Shown: positions 17,404 through 25,633 of the stretch, piece by piece
Layout: each line of letters starts with the position of its first letter
How positions within the stretch are numbered: position 1 is the first letter of the stretch
NCBI GenBank assembly: GCA_944324825.1
Contig: CALUXU010000010.1
Location: 1-64,000, forward strand
DNA length: 64,000 nucleotides
Origin: Candidatus Gastranaerophilales bacterium
GTDB lineage: Bacteria > Cyanobacteriota > Vampirovibrionia > Gastranaerophilales > Gastranaerophilaceae
Direction: 5' to 3'
Notes under the pieces: generated by a model
The model's database searches: none
Told to the model about the DNA's origin: nothing
What the model saw: the letters and a program-made list of their open reading frames with translations, nothing else
Translations under genes and position numbers: made by a program

Positions 17404-17726
17404 TGTGTGGGGGGGGTAGGGGGATAAATGTATTGGGTTAAATTGCGCTTACTCATTGAATAAAGCGGCTAAGTAGTCAGGTCCTTAGGCAGCTAAGTAA
17501 AACCAACATACTTTGTCAACCTGAATTTATTTCAGGTTCTTACCAATGACGAATTTGAAATATTACACTGATAAGTGATTAAGAATTAAGTAGCTATGAA
17601 GTCAAGAAGCTAGGAGAAATTATTGTAATATTCGGAGCACCAATTATCTTAGCTGCTTAGCTGCAACTGCTTAGCCGCGTTTCCAATCCAATACATTTAC
17701 CCCTTTACCCCTTTACCCCTTTACCC
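17404..17726. repeat. Intergenic repeat block (TAGCTGC / TTTACCCC family, copies 2 and 3)
   Basis: 17418-17499 is the reverse complement of the block at 48-117. 17647-17726 carries TTAGCTGCTTAGCTGC followed by four TTTACCCC units in tandem that run right up to the stop codon of the nucleoside transporter gene. An 8-G tract at 17409-17416 precedes TAGGGGG. 17500-17640 holds nothing I can identify. Confidence 0.75.
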
Positions 17727-17727
17727 G

Positions 17728-19002
17728 TTAGAACAAAATCCCTGCAATAGTTGCGGACATAAAGCAGGTCAAAGTACCGCCGATTAGTGCTTTAACTCCC
17801 AATTCCGCAAGATTTCTTCTTTGGTTAGGTGCCAATTCTCCGATTCCGCCCAACTGTGTTGCTATTGAACCAACGTTACCAAAACTGCATAATGCGAAAC
17901 TTGCAATCAAAAATGCTTTTGGAGATAAAGTATCTTTTATTGCAGATAAATCAATATATGCAACCATTTCATTAAGTATTACTTTTGTTCCCATCAACTG
18001 GCTGACCGCAGTTATATCCTGATGAGGCACTCCCATCAAAAATGCGAAAATAGCAAAAAACTTACCGAGTATCATTTTCAAAGATAAATGCTGCAAATCA
18101 AGTCCTAGAAATGCGCCCTGCATATGAAATGCTTTGTATATCATTGTTCCAAAGTAACCCAATGTATAATCTATCATTGAGACCAGAGCGACAAGAGCTA
18201 TCAACATAGCCGTAACATTTATTGCAACCTGCATACCTTCACCTGCTCCCGAAGCGATTGAATCAATCAGATTAACGTGTGTTTTTTCCGTTGAAAGTTT
18301 TATATTCTCACCTGTTTCAGGAACTCTATCCTCCGGATACATCATTTTTGTTATAACAAGTACACCTGGTGCTGCCATAACTGAGGATGCTAAAATATAC
18401 TGCGCAGGTATCCCCATACCAATATATATAGGCATCATAGCACCTGATATACAAGCCATACTTCCTGCCATACATGCCAATAACTCAGAACGGGTTAATG
18501 CTTCAAGATAAGGTTTAATCATAATCTGAGCAACTATTTGACCGACAAATGAATTTGCAACCGAGCACAAAGCTTCTGCTCCCGATACCTTCATAAGTTT
18601 ATTCATTGCCTTTCCCAACACAAGGACAATTCGCTGCATAATCCCGTAGTAATACAAAATATTGACAAGTATCATCATAAAAATACAAGATGCGACGAGT
18701 TGAAGAGCAAATATTCTGTGCCCTGCTCCGAATACAGAATCAAACAGTTTGAAATCCAATAAGCCGCCAAAGACAAATTGGCCACCCTGAAAAGCAAAAT
18801 CCAAAATCTTTTGGATTAAAACACCGATACCTAAAAACATTTTTTGTCCCAGCGGAACTTTAAAAATAAATACTGCAAGAGAAACCTGTAACAGAAAACC
18901 GATTCCGACAGTTTTGAAGTTGATTTTCTTCCGATTATTTGACATTAAATAAGCAATCAATAAAATAAATACAATACCCAAAATGCCAAATAATCTATCC
19001 AT
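17728..19002 (-). CDS. Concentrative nucleoside transporter (CNT/NupC family)
   Basis: 424 residues, mostly hydrophobic helices. The family signatures GGQFVFGGLL near residues 73-82, NSFVGQIVAQIMIKPYLE, SGAMMPIYIGMGIPAQYILASSVMAAPG and NVTAMLIALVALVSMID are present. It imports nucleosides driven by Na+ or H+ across the inner membrane, for salvage. RBS GGAGAA. It is transcribed alone: a repeat block with tandem TTTACCCC units lies immediately after its stop and the small-RNA locus lies upstream. Confidence 0.92.
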   Translation of the reverse strand: MDRLFGILGIVFILLIAYLMSNNRKKINFKTVGIGFLLQVSLAVFIFKVPLGQKMFLGIGVLIQKILDFAFQGGQFVFGGLLDFKLFDSVFGAGHRIFALQLVASCIFMMILVNILYYYGIMQRIVLVLGKAMNKLMKVSGAEALCSVANSFVGQIVAQIMIKPYLEALTRSELLACMAGSMACISGAMMPIYIGMGIPAQYILASSVMAAPGVLVITKMMYPEDRVPETGENIKLSTEKTHVNLIDSIASGAGEGMQVAINVTAMLIALVALVSMIDYTLGYFGTMIYKAFHMQGAFLGLDLQHLSLKMILGKFFAIFAFLMGVPHQDITAVSQLMGTKVILNEMVAYIDLSAIKDTLSPKAFLIASFALCSFGNVGSIATQLGGIGELAPNQRRNLAELGVKALIGGTLTCFMSATIAGILF

Positions 19003-19160
19003 AATTTTCTCCAGTAATTAATAACGAATGCAAAAATTATATCAAAGATAAAATCAAAAGTATAGGATTTGTTTACAAAAACGGTTTATTTTAATATATA
19101 TTTACTTTAAAAACAATGTGAAATGGTTGACAAACATAAGATAATAGTAAATAATATAAT

Positions 19161-19242
19161 TACAGGGTGGCAGTTGTCCAAGCTGCCGGATGCCTTTAGA
19201 AGACTAGGTGGTTCTTATCTATTCAGGTAAGAGCCACTTTTT
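19161..19242 (+). ncRNA. Putative antisense RNA converging on a small membrane-peptide mRNA
   Basis: A TATAAT (19155-19160) is followed about 7 bases later by a likely start. The RNA would contain a GGCAG/CTGCC hairpin (19169-19187) and end in a terminator at 19208-19242. Its last ~30 bases are antisense to the end of the peptide ORF at 19215-19295. It also contains GAAGACTA (19199-19206), which is repeated at 19327-19334 and is therefore complementary to the opposite transcript's 5' leader. This layout resembles the par/Fst type I toxin-antitoxin loci. A TTGACA at 19127-19132 is 22 bp from the -10, too far for a standard promoter. Confidence 0.5.
19208..19242 (+). terminator. Terminator overlapping the small peptide ORF
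   Basis: GTGGTTCTTA (19208-19217) pairs with TAAGAGCCAC (19228-19237) with one G-U, followed by TTTTT. It has a T run only on the plus strand, so it ends a plus-strand RNA. Confidence 0.8.
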
Positions 19243-19295
19243 AATATGTATAAAATCATAAAAATTAGTAACAAACTAATATTAAATTTATCCAT
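19215..19295 (-). CDS. 26-residue hydrophobic peptide, candidate type I toxin
   Basis: ATG at 19295 is preceded by a near-perfect AGAAAGGAGG (19310-19301) with a 5-base spacer, the strongest ribosome binding site in the region; TAA is at 19217-19215. The peptide begins MDKFN, has one membrane-spanning stretch (ISLLLIFMILYIL) and ends in a short polar basic tail (KSGSYLNR). Single-helix peptides of this kind are typical of Fst/Ldr/TxpA toxins. The leader on the minus strand can form CTAACC/GGTTAG and shares GATGCCTTT with the opposite RNA. It could instead be a harmless small membrane protein. Confidence 0.55.
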   Translation of the reverse strand: MDKFNISLLLIFMILYILKSGSYLNR

Positions 19296-19437
19296 ATCAG
19301 CCTCCTTTCTAGTCGGAAACTAACCCGAAGACTATAATAAATTTGTCGGTTAGCTCTTTTCGAAAGGCATCTTTTATCCAAGAATAATATTAATATATTT
19401 TACGATATTTGTACAGCCAAAGTAATAAAATAAGTAA

Positions 19438-19992
19438 TTACAACTTATAAGAAACTGCAAGTCCGGCAGGCAAATCCAGTATTTCTGTTTGGAATCCTTC
19501 ATCTGCCATTACTGCATCGAGGTAGGTTTGAACTTTTTCTCTGTGAGAATTAACATTATCCGCACAAAGAATTGCATTAGGTAAAAGATGAGGTTTTAAA
19601 AGCTCAAAATTCTTTACGTACTCTCTTTTATTTGCATCAATAAGAACAAAATCAAATTTTTTATCCGAATCAAATTCTTCCAATATATCGCAAGCCGAAC
19701 CCAGAATCGGGGTATACATACCTGCAAAACCGCATTTATCAAAATTACTTCTTGCGATACTTTGACGCTTATCATAATATTCTATCGTTGTAAGATGGCC
19801 TTTATTAACCTTTAATGCCTCTAACATCCACAGTCCCGAATACCCGTTTGATGTTCCTATTTCAAGAATACTTTTGGCATTACGGATTTTTATAAGCATA
19901 TTTAAAAAATTACCTGTGGCTCTTGATACATTCCAAAAATCTTTTTGCGTTTTTTCAAGTTCTGTCAACGTATCGCTCAAAATCTTGTTCAT
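19438..19992 (-). CDS. SAM-dependent O-methyltransferase (catechol OMT-like)
   Basis: 184 residues. The class I methyltransferase core has ILEIGTSNGYSGLWMLEAL (SAM motif I), LTTIEYYDKRQSIARSNF and FDFVLIDANKREYVKNFELLKPHL (motif IV with an acidic metal ligand), as in the O-methyltransferase family 3. The substrate is unknown. It is the last gene of the chaperone operon, 2 bp after the beta-propeller gene. It is slightly shorter than typical family members (about 210), mainly at the N-terminus. Confidence 0.85.
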   Translation of the reverse strand: MNKILSDTLTELEKTQKDFWNVSRATGNFLNMLIKIRNAKSILEIGTSNGYSGLWMLEALKVNKGHLTTIEYYDKRQSIARSNFDKCGFAGMYTPILGSACDILEEFDSDKKFDFVLIDANKREYVKNFELLKPHLLPNAILCADNVNSHREKVQTYLDAVMADEGFQTEILDLPAGLAVSYKL

Positions 19993-19994
19993 AA

Positions 19995-21440
19995 TTATAT
20001 CTTTCTTACATTTTTGCCAATTACAATATTACTTACAGGAATATCAAGAGAATTAGTTTTTAATACCGCTTTTCTGTTTAAATCAATAACAGAGTATCTT
20101 CCGGCTTTCACATCCGATACGAGAGCCAATGACGTATTCGGGATTAATGAAATAGATGTTGAAAAACCTCCTGTTCCGAGTTTCATTGTTGATGACGGTT
20201 CATCAGATTTCATATCTATTACCTGAACGACGTTATCCTCTGCGCTTAATACAAATAAATTATTACCGTAAGCAATCATATCAATCGGTTTTTTGATTGT
20301 ATTAAATTCAGATAAAAGTGTCTGGTTTTTATAATCCAGAACAGCAATTCTATCCTTTGTACGGCTTGCGAGATATAGTTTTCCGTCGGCATAAACCAAT
20401 TTTGAAATATTAGGATAACTGCCCAAATCTTTTAAAGTATATTCGTTTCCGAGTTCTATACTCCATATTTTATTAGTCAATTTGTCAACATAAACCAAGT
20501 AATCATCGTTAAGAATTAATTTCTCGCATCTGCCGTTTACTTTAATTTTCTTCTTCAAGCTCATATCCGCTAAAGATATCTGGTAAATAGTCGATGCATC
20601 AGGACTTGAAACATACGCGATATTGTTTTTAGAGTCCATAACAATTTCGCCGCCGTTAGTTGTTAAATCTATCTGTTTAATAATTCTGTCATCTGCAAGT
20701 GAAATTATATCTACAAGAGTACTGTTGAAGGTTGTAACAAATAAAAATTTATTATCAGGTGTGATTGCAATACATCTCGGAATTGCTTTTTGAGATAAAG
20801 CGTATTGAGGAGTCTTAGATTCCCCTTTTACAACCTGAATATCTTTGGAATAGCAGGTTGAAATATAAAGAGTTTTATCACTCAACTGAGGCACAACAGA
20901 AACCATATTTGCCTGTTTGATAGGTTTTATATCAGTATTCTTTTTGAACTCAATCTTTGTCGCAGGAATTTTTATTTCCTCCTCCGGTGCTATTTTAACC
21001 GTAAGACTACCGGTTATACTTTTAAGATTTTCCGGAATAATAAGATTTTTAGGGACAAGCATATCCTGAGGCAATAAACCGGACTTTATAACCATAGGCG
21101 GTTTATCGAATTTTTTAACGGTTTTAGTTCCGTCTTTATTAACCAAAACTTTTAATAATACAAAATCATTATTGAAAACAACAACATCAGGACGTTTTGT
21201 AAGAGGAGTCTTATCCGGATACGTTGTTGCAACAGTTAATTTTTCAGGATTTTTTATTCTTGCCGGATACAATGGCAAATAAACAGTTCCGTCCTGCAAT
21301 ATAATAACACCGTCAAACCTTATATCAACAGCAGGAAACGTTTTTTTCAACAACATTTGTACATCATCAGGAAGCTTAGCCGCAAAAGCCGAAGGTATTA
21401 ATGATACAAATGTAATAAGTAATATCCAAAATTTTTTCAC
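19995..21440 (-). CDS. Exported YncE-like beta-propeller protein
   Basis: 481 residues starting at a GTG that overlaps the dnaJ stop by one base. Residues 1-20 are a signal peptide (MKKFWILLITFVSLIPSAFA). Residues ~190-480 are YVTN-type propeller blades (DKTLYISTCYSKDIQVV, NKFLFVTTFNSTLVDII, NNIAYVSSPDASTIYQI, GKLYLASRTKDRIAVL). It is probably periplasmic or surface-attached. Its role in an operon with GrpE and DnaJ is not obvious; it may be a folding client or simply share the promoter. Confidence 0.78.
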   Translation of the reverse strand: MKKFWILLITFVSLIPSAFAAKLPDDVQMLLKKTFPAVDIRFDGVIILQDGTVYLPLYPARIKNPEKLTVATTYPDKTPLTKRPDVVVFNNDFVLLKVLVNKDGTKTVKKFDKPPMVIKSGLLPQDMLVPKNLIIPENLKSITGSLTVKIAPEEEIKIPATKIEFKKNTDIKPIKQANMVSVVPQLSDKTLYISTCYSKDIQVVKGESKTPQYALSQKAIPRCIAITPDNKFLFVTTFNSTLVDIISLADDRIIKQIDLTTNGGEIVMDSKNNIAYVSSPDASTIYQISLADMSLKKKIKVNGRCEKLILNDDYLVYVDKLTNKIWSIELGNEYTLKDLGSYPNISKLVYADGKLYLASRTKDRIAVLDYKNQTLLSEFNTIKKPIDMIAYGNNLFVLSAEDNVVQVIDMKSDEPSSTMKLGTGGFSTSISLIPNTSLALVSDVKAGRYSVIDLNRKAVLKTNSLDIPVSNIVIGKNVRKI

Positions 21441-22564
21441 TATTTGAACGCCCCTTTAATTTTTTCTTTAACGGATTGTTTTTTAACTCTACCCGTTTCT
21501 ATTTCGTATAAAGATTCATACAAACGTTTTTCTTCATTTGAAATATGAGTCGGAGTTTTCACTGTCACTACAACAATATGGTCACCCCTCATTGACGGAT
21601 TTGAAATAACAGGTACACCTGCACCTTTTATCGTAACCCTGGCACCTGATTGAAGCCCATGAGGAATGGAGATTCGTTTTTCTCCGTCAATTGTTTTTAT
21701 AACAACCTCATCACCGAGAACCGCCTGAGCAGGAGATACTTCAAGCTTGGTGTAAATATTTACACCATCTCTGTGGAAATATTCAGAAGGTTTTACATGG
21801 ATAATTACATATAAATCACCTGCAGGTCCGCCGTTTAAACCTGCATCTCCTTCACCTGAAAGACGCATCTTTGAGCCGGTATCAACACCTTTAGGGATTT
21901 TTATGTTAATAGTTTTTTCAACCTCCTTGCGTCCCTGACCTTTACAATCCGGACAAGGGTCGGAAATGATTTTTCCTTTACCGTGACATTTAGGACAGGT
22001 TACTATTTGGGCAAAACTTCCAAGAATTGTTTGAGTTGTTTGCTGAATCTGTCCCCGGCCGCCGCAAGTAGGACAAGTAACTGGTTTGCTGCCCTGTTTT
22101 GCACCGGTTCCGTTACAGGATTTGCAAGTTTCAAGATGGTCGATTTTGATTTCTTTTTCAAGCCCGAACATTGCTTCTTCAAATTCTATTTCTATATCAA
22201 GACGAAGATTTTCTCCTCTTACAGGCGCATTCGGATCAACTCTTCTTGAAGATGAACCAAAACCAAATCCGCCGAAGAAAGATTCAAAAATATCATTCAA
22301 GTCGCCAAATCCGTCCGCAAAAGGTCCTTGAGAAGTATAACCGGAGTTTTGTAAACCTTCTTCGCCAAACCTGTCATAGGTTGCACGCTTATTATCGTCC
22401 ATCAGGACTTCATAAGCCTTGCCAAGTTCTTTGAATTTTTCTTCCGCATCCGGAGCCTTATTTACGTCCGGATGGTATTTACGCGCCATTTTTCTAAACG
22501 CACTTTTTATTTCGTCTTTAGTTGCATCTTTTGATACACCCAGTATTTCATAATAATCCGTCAT
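21440..22564 (-). CDS. dnaJ: Chaperone DnaJ (Hsp40)
   Basis: 374 residues counting from the second ATG; the first ATG, two codons upstream, abuts the RBS (AAGAG) and is unlikely. The J domain has the HPD tripeptide. A Gly/Phe-rich linker ([11 protein letters not shown]) follows, then four zinc motifs [24 protein letters not shown] and CPDCKGQG, and the substrate-binding beta domains. It stimulates DnaK ATPase and delivers unfolded proteins. grpE is 22 bp upstream; no dnaK is present in this window. Confidence 0.97.
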   Translation of the reverse strand: MTDYYEILGVSKDATKDEIKSAFRKMARKYHPDVNKAPDAEEKFKELGKAYEVLMDDNKRATYDRFGEEGLQNSGYTSQGPFADGFGDLNDIFESFFGGFGFGSSSRRVDPNAPVRGENLRLDIEIEFEEAMFGLEKEIKIDHLETCKSCNGTGAKQGSKPVTCPTCGGRGQIQQTTQTILGSFAQIVTCPKCHGKGKIISDPCPDCKGQGRKEVEKTINIKIPKGVDTGSKMRLSGEGDAGLNGGPAGDLYVIIHVKPSEYFHRDGVNIYTKLEVSPAQAVLGDEVVIKTIDGEKRISIPHGLQSGARVTIKGAGVPVISNPSMRGDHIVVVTVKTPTHISNEEKRLYESLYEIETGRVKKQSVKEKIKGAFK

Positions 22565-22585
22565 CGTCATCTCTTTTTTACTATT

Positions 22586-23197
22586 CTATTCGGCTGTAGC
22601 TACATTGACTAATGCAGGTCTTAATACCCTGTCACCAAGCTTGTAGCCTTTTTGTAACTCTGCAATAATTGTATGTTCAGGATGCTCGCTTGTAGGAGTC
22701 TGCATAACCGCCTCATGAAAATTAGGGTCAAACTCTTCCCCCATACATTGAATAACCTCTAACCCCACTTTTGCGAGAGCATCTGTTAACTGTTTATGTA
22801 CAAGGTTGAAGCTTTCTTTAACTTTTTCACAATCTTCTACATCGGCAATAGCTTTTTCACCGCGGTCGAAGTTGTCCAGAACATCAATCAATTTTTTTAA
22901 AGTGTCTTCTGCTCCGTATTTCAAAAGACTTTCACGTTCTTGAGCCTGTCTTTTTCTGTAATTATCAAAATCCGCAGCAAGTCTTATATATTGGTTGTTT
23001 AATTTGTCATATTCTGCCTGCAGTTTATCTAAATCAGAATCGTGAGATTCTTCAGAATTTTCGGCAGCCTCATCGGCAGGAGCTTTTTCATCAACAATCA
23101 CTTCTGCTTCAGGATTCACTTCTGCTTTATTACCAGAGTTTTTTTCAATATTTTCTTCTTTATTTTCCTCTTCGTTTACCCCAAATGGATTTGTCAT
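22586..23197 (-). CDS. grpE: Nucleotide exchange factor GrpE
   Basis: 203 residues. An acidic Glu/Asn/Ala-rich N-terminus (1-55) is followed by the long dimerisation helix (LDKLQAEYDKLNNQYIRLAADF) and the beta wing ending HTIIAELQKGYKLGDRVLRPALVNVA, the GrpE signature. It releases ADP from DnaK. The RBS GGGGAG is clear. It lies between an unknown membrane protein gene (35 bp upstream) and dnaJ. Confidence 0.96.
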   Translation of the reverse strand: MTNPFGVNEEENKEENIEKNSGNKAEVNPEAEVIVDEKAPADEAAENSEESHDSDLDKLQAEYDKLNNQYIRLAADFDNYRKRQAQERESLLKYGAEDTLKKLIDVLDNFDRGEKAIADVEDCEKVKESFNLVHKQLTDALAKVGLEVIQCMGEEFDPNFHEAVMQTPTSEHPEHTIIAELQKGYKLGDRVLRPALVNVATAE

Positions 23198-23232
23198 AGT
23201 TAAACTCCCCTTACAGTATCGTACATTTCTAA

Positions 23233-24417
23233 TTATAATTTATCAAGTAACATATACAAGGAAACTTTATTTTTTTTTAACATTTCGCAGGTATCAGAAA
23301 AGTACAACTGAATTTTTTGGACAAACTCCGGAGTAGGATATTTTGTATCATAGTTTGTATAGCTTGTATAACAAAATATTCCTGCAGTTAAAAGTATTAT
23401 AAGTAATAAAAATACAAATATCTTAAATGCGCTTAGTATCACACCAATCGGAAGCCTTTCACCCGGTATGGCTGTTTCAGATTTTACAAGCAGCGTATCA
23501 ACAACTTCTGATATGGATTTATTCTGAATATCCTCCATAATTTCAGCATTAGAAGGAGAAGAATTAAATAATTTTTCTAAATTCGCTCTTGCACATTCAA
23601 GTTTAAAATTCTCGGCAGACTCTTTTTGCTGCTCGCTGACTTTTAAAATCTCTGTTTTAGATTGGATAAATGCATCAGCCAGTTGAGAGATATTTGTAAT
23701 ATCATTGTTTATTTCTTTTTTTATAAAATCTTCTTTTTGCATAACCATTGAGCAAATCTTTTCGGATTTTTCGAATTTAATCATTTCACAGCGCAAATAT
23801 TTGGAAATGGAAAGAAGTTTAAAAAATTCTATCTTGTCAGGAATATTTCCTTCAATATATTCAATAATCTTTTGTCTGTTTTTCTTTACGTTATCTATAT
23901 TTTCTTGGTCTTTAACAATATTGAAATCAATATCCTCAAAAGGTTTCAAATCTTTTATATCAACGTAATAATTTTCATCATCGGAATAAGCTTTATCAAG
24001 ATCTTCAACCGGCAGAAAACCTAACAATTTGATTAAGTTGTTTTCGAATCTTACAAACATAAATACATCGCCTAAAATTCCGTATCTCTCGTGTTTTTTA
24101 GGTATAAAAAGTTTGTATTCTCCAAAATTTAACCTAACTGATATCCTGCAGTCATTCACAAATACTTCCGAAATGTCCCATTTTTCAATAATTGAATGTA
24201 TTTCTTGCAGTGAATAAGAAGTATCAACAGACAGCCCGAAATTTTCAAGAATTTTTTCTGCCGCCTTTGCCGCATAAAAATTTGCAGTAATCCTGTTTCG
24301 CATATTTGAATTTCTAAAATCTGAGCATTTATACCCGATTTCTTTTAATTCACCTGCAGAAAGAGACACAACATCAAGAGGTTTAATATTATTTAAATTT
24401 TCCGCAAATTCTTCCAT
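23233..24417 (-). CDS. Uncharacterised protein with one C-terminal membrane helix
   Basis: 394 residues. Residues 1-150 form an alpha/beta domain whose order (N-terminal helix with NRITANFYAAKAAEKIL, then FVNDCRISVRLN, KLFIPKKHERYGILGDVFMFVR, IKLLGFLPVEDL) recalls the cyanobacterial DUF1822 pattern; that link is tentative. Residues 150-310 are helical and charged. One membrane span lies near 328-350 (VILSAFKIFVFLLLIILLTA), leaving a short C-terminal tail outside. It occupies the position that hrcA has in many grpE-dnaJ operons but shows no DNA-binding domain. Confidence 0.65.
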   Translation of the reverse strand: MEEFAENLNNIKPLDVVSLSAGELKEIGYKCSDFRNSNMRNRITANFYAAKAAEKILENFGLSVDTSYSLQEIHSIIEKWDISEVFVNDCRISVRLNFGEYKLFIPKKHERYGILGDVFMFVRFENNLIKLLGFLPVEDLDKAYSDDENYYVDIKDLKPFEDIDFNIVKDQENIDNVKKNRQKIIEYIEGNIPDKIEFFKLLSISKYLRCEMIKFEKSEKICSMVMQKEDFIKKEINNDITNISQLADAFIQSKTEILKVSEQQKESAENFKLECARANLEKLFNSSPSNAEIMEDIQNKSISEVVDTLLVKSETAIPGERLPIGVILSAFKIFVFLLLIILLTAGIFCYTSYTNYDTKYPTPEFVQKIQLYFSDTCEMLKKNKVSLYMLLDKL

Positions 24418-24507
24418 TCCGATAAATATTGTACTATGAATTGATAAGTTTTGTAAATAAAACTTAACAAAAGGTCAAAAATAAGCAAAAATCATGTTTT
24501 TGGTGGT

Positions 24508-24520
24508 TTTATATACATGT
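24508..24520 (+). promoter_or_regulatory. Shared upstream 13-mer TTTATATACATGT (second copy)
   Basis: Identical to 16600-16612 and 32 bases before the start of a lineage-type small protein gene; may be part of its promoter. Confidence 0.35.
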
Positions 24521-24551
24521 GTGATAGATTAATAACCCTTGGAGGTGTGTT

Positions 24552-24956
24552 ATGGTAAGTGGTGTTTCTTTTAGAGCAGGTGCGTTAGATTCAGCAAGAG
24601 ATATTCTTGATCAACCTCAAAAACATTCTAGACCTGCAGGTGCAGCAGCTCCTGAAGCTAAGGCAGATGAATATGTAGCTCCTAAGAAAAAGCATACAGC
24701 AAGAAATGCAATTATTGGAACCTTAGTAGCTGCAGCAGCAATAGTTGGCGGTTTAGTTGCAGGTCACAAATTAGGCGGCTTCAATAAAGTAATTGAAAAA
24801 GCAGGTGCTGAAGGTGCAGGTAAAGTTATGAAATTCTTAGGTCAAGCAGCTGAAAAAGCTAATACTGCCGGAGAATGGTTAGCAGCTAAAGGCGTAAAAG
24901 CTTTTGAAACAGTTAAAGGCTTATTCAAAAAAGGTGAAGAAACTGCATCAGCATAA
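24552..24956 (+). CDS. Small Ala/Lys-rich protein with N-terminal FRA tag
   Basis: 134 residues. I do not recognise a family. It begins MVSGVSFRAGALDSARD, sharing the S-F-R-A word with the protein at 28620. A basic segment (APKKKHTARN) precedes one likely membrane helix (AIIGTLVAAAAIVGGLVAGH), and the C-terminal third is an amphipathic Ala/Lys/Gly helix. RBS GGAGG. A terminator follows, so it is monocistronic and probably well expressed. It may be a surface or exported protein. Confidence 0.7.
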   Translation: MVSGVSFRAGALDSARDILDQPQKHSRPAGAAAPEAKADEYVAPKKKHTARNAIIGTLVAAAAIVGGLVAGHKLGGFNKVIEKAGAEGAGKVMKFLGQAAEKANTAGEWLAAKGVKAFETVKGLFKKGEETASA

Positions 24957-24984
24957 AACAGGTTTTACACCAACAAGGTATTAT

Positions 24985-25018
24985 AAAACGGCGGTACAAT
25001 TACTATACCGCCGTTTTT
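24985..25018 (+). terminator. Rho-independent terminator
   Basis: AAAACGGCGGTA / TACCGCCGTTTT, a 12 bp stem with a 9-base loop, ending in a T run after the 24552 gene. Confidence 0.9.
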
Positions 25019-25105
25019 ACATGGTAAATATTTGTAAATATAATAGCAAATTATTTTTTGAAGAGTGTTAAAACAAGAGTAAACCAACAATGAAAGGACA
25101 AGATA

Positions 25106-25591
25106 ATGAACTTAGGAATCAACCCGATGAGCCAAAATATGAACTGCTCAAGACGAAACAATACCCCAAACTTTGGTATGGCAATAAAAATGGATAAATC
25201 AGCATACCCTGTTATAAAAAAACAAGCAATAGCTCTTGGAGAAAAAGGGAAAAATAATTTCTTTACTAAAATAAAACAAGCAGTTGAAAGACAAGAACAA
25301 AATCCTGTAAATATTATCATCAGAAAAGCAAAACACAGACAAGCATTAGCTGCAGAAATCGTTGATTCCGAAGCAGGAAAAGCAATAGGCGGAGTAAAAA
25401 ATAAAGTTAAATCTCAACCTATTGTTGGTAAAAACGGAAGCCTGGGATTTTTGAATAAAGCAGAGAAAAAAGCTAACAAATTAAACGAAACTAACAATCA
25501 GGTACAAGAAATTATTGACAGTATTCCGAAAGCAGAAGCTAAAGATTACGGGAAAGAAATTAAATTACCTGAAACAGAAATAGAAGCATAA
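25106..25591 (+). CDS. Small Lys-rich protein with N-terminal NFGM tag
   Basis: 161 residues, no recognised family. A Asn/Ser-rich disordered N-terminus leads to PNFGMAIKMDK at residues 21-31, a word of the same kind as the FRA/FRG/FQG tags of neighbouring genes. The rest is basic and helical (KIKQAVERQEQNPVN, NKAEKKANKLNETNNQVQEI). No signal peptide or membrane helix is present. AAAGGA lies before the ATG at 25106. It is flanked by terminators and so forms its own transcription unit. Confidence 0.68.
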   Translation: MNLGINPMSQNMNCSRRNNTPNFGMAIKMDKSAYPVIKKQAIALGEKGKNNFFTKIKQAVERQEQNPVNIIIRKAKHRQALAAEIVDSEAGKAIGGVKNKVKSQPIVGKNGSLGFLNKAEKKANKLNETNNQVQEIIDSIPKAEAKDYGKEIKLPETEIEA

Positions 25592-25595
25592 AACT

Positions 25596-25627
25596 AAACA
25601 ACCGGAGAATAATTCTCCGGTTGTTTT
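25596..25627. terminator. Bidirectional terminator
   Basis: AAACAACCGGAGAA / TTCTCCGGTTGTTT, a perfect 14 bp stem with a 3-base loop and T run, between convergent genes 25106 and thiL. Confidence 0.9.
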
Positions 25628-25633
25628 TTTAAA

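Noticed and set aside
19161-19242. Possible SRP, preQ1 or other known small RNA
   Set aside because: Lacks the conserved GGAAG...AGCAG core of SRP RNA and any riboswitch core I know; the antisense geometry explains it better.
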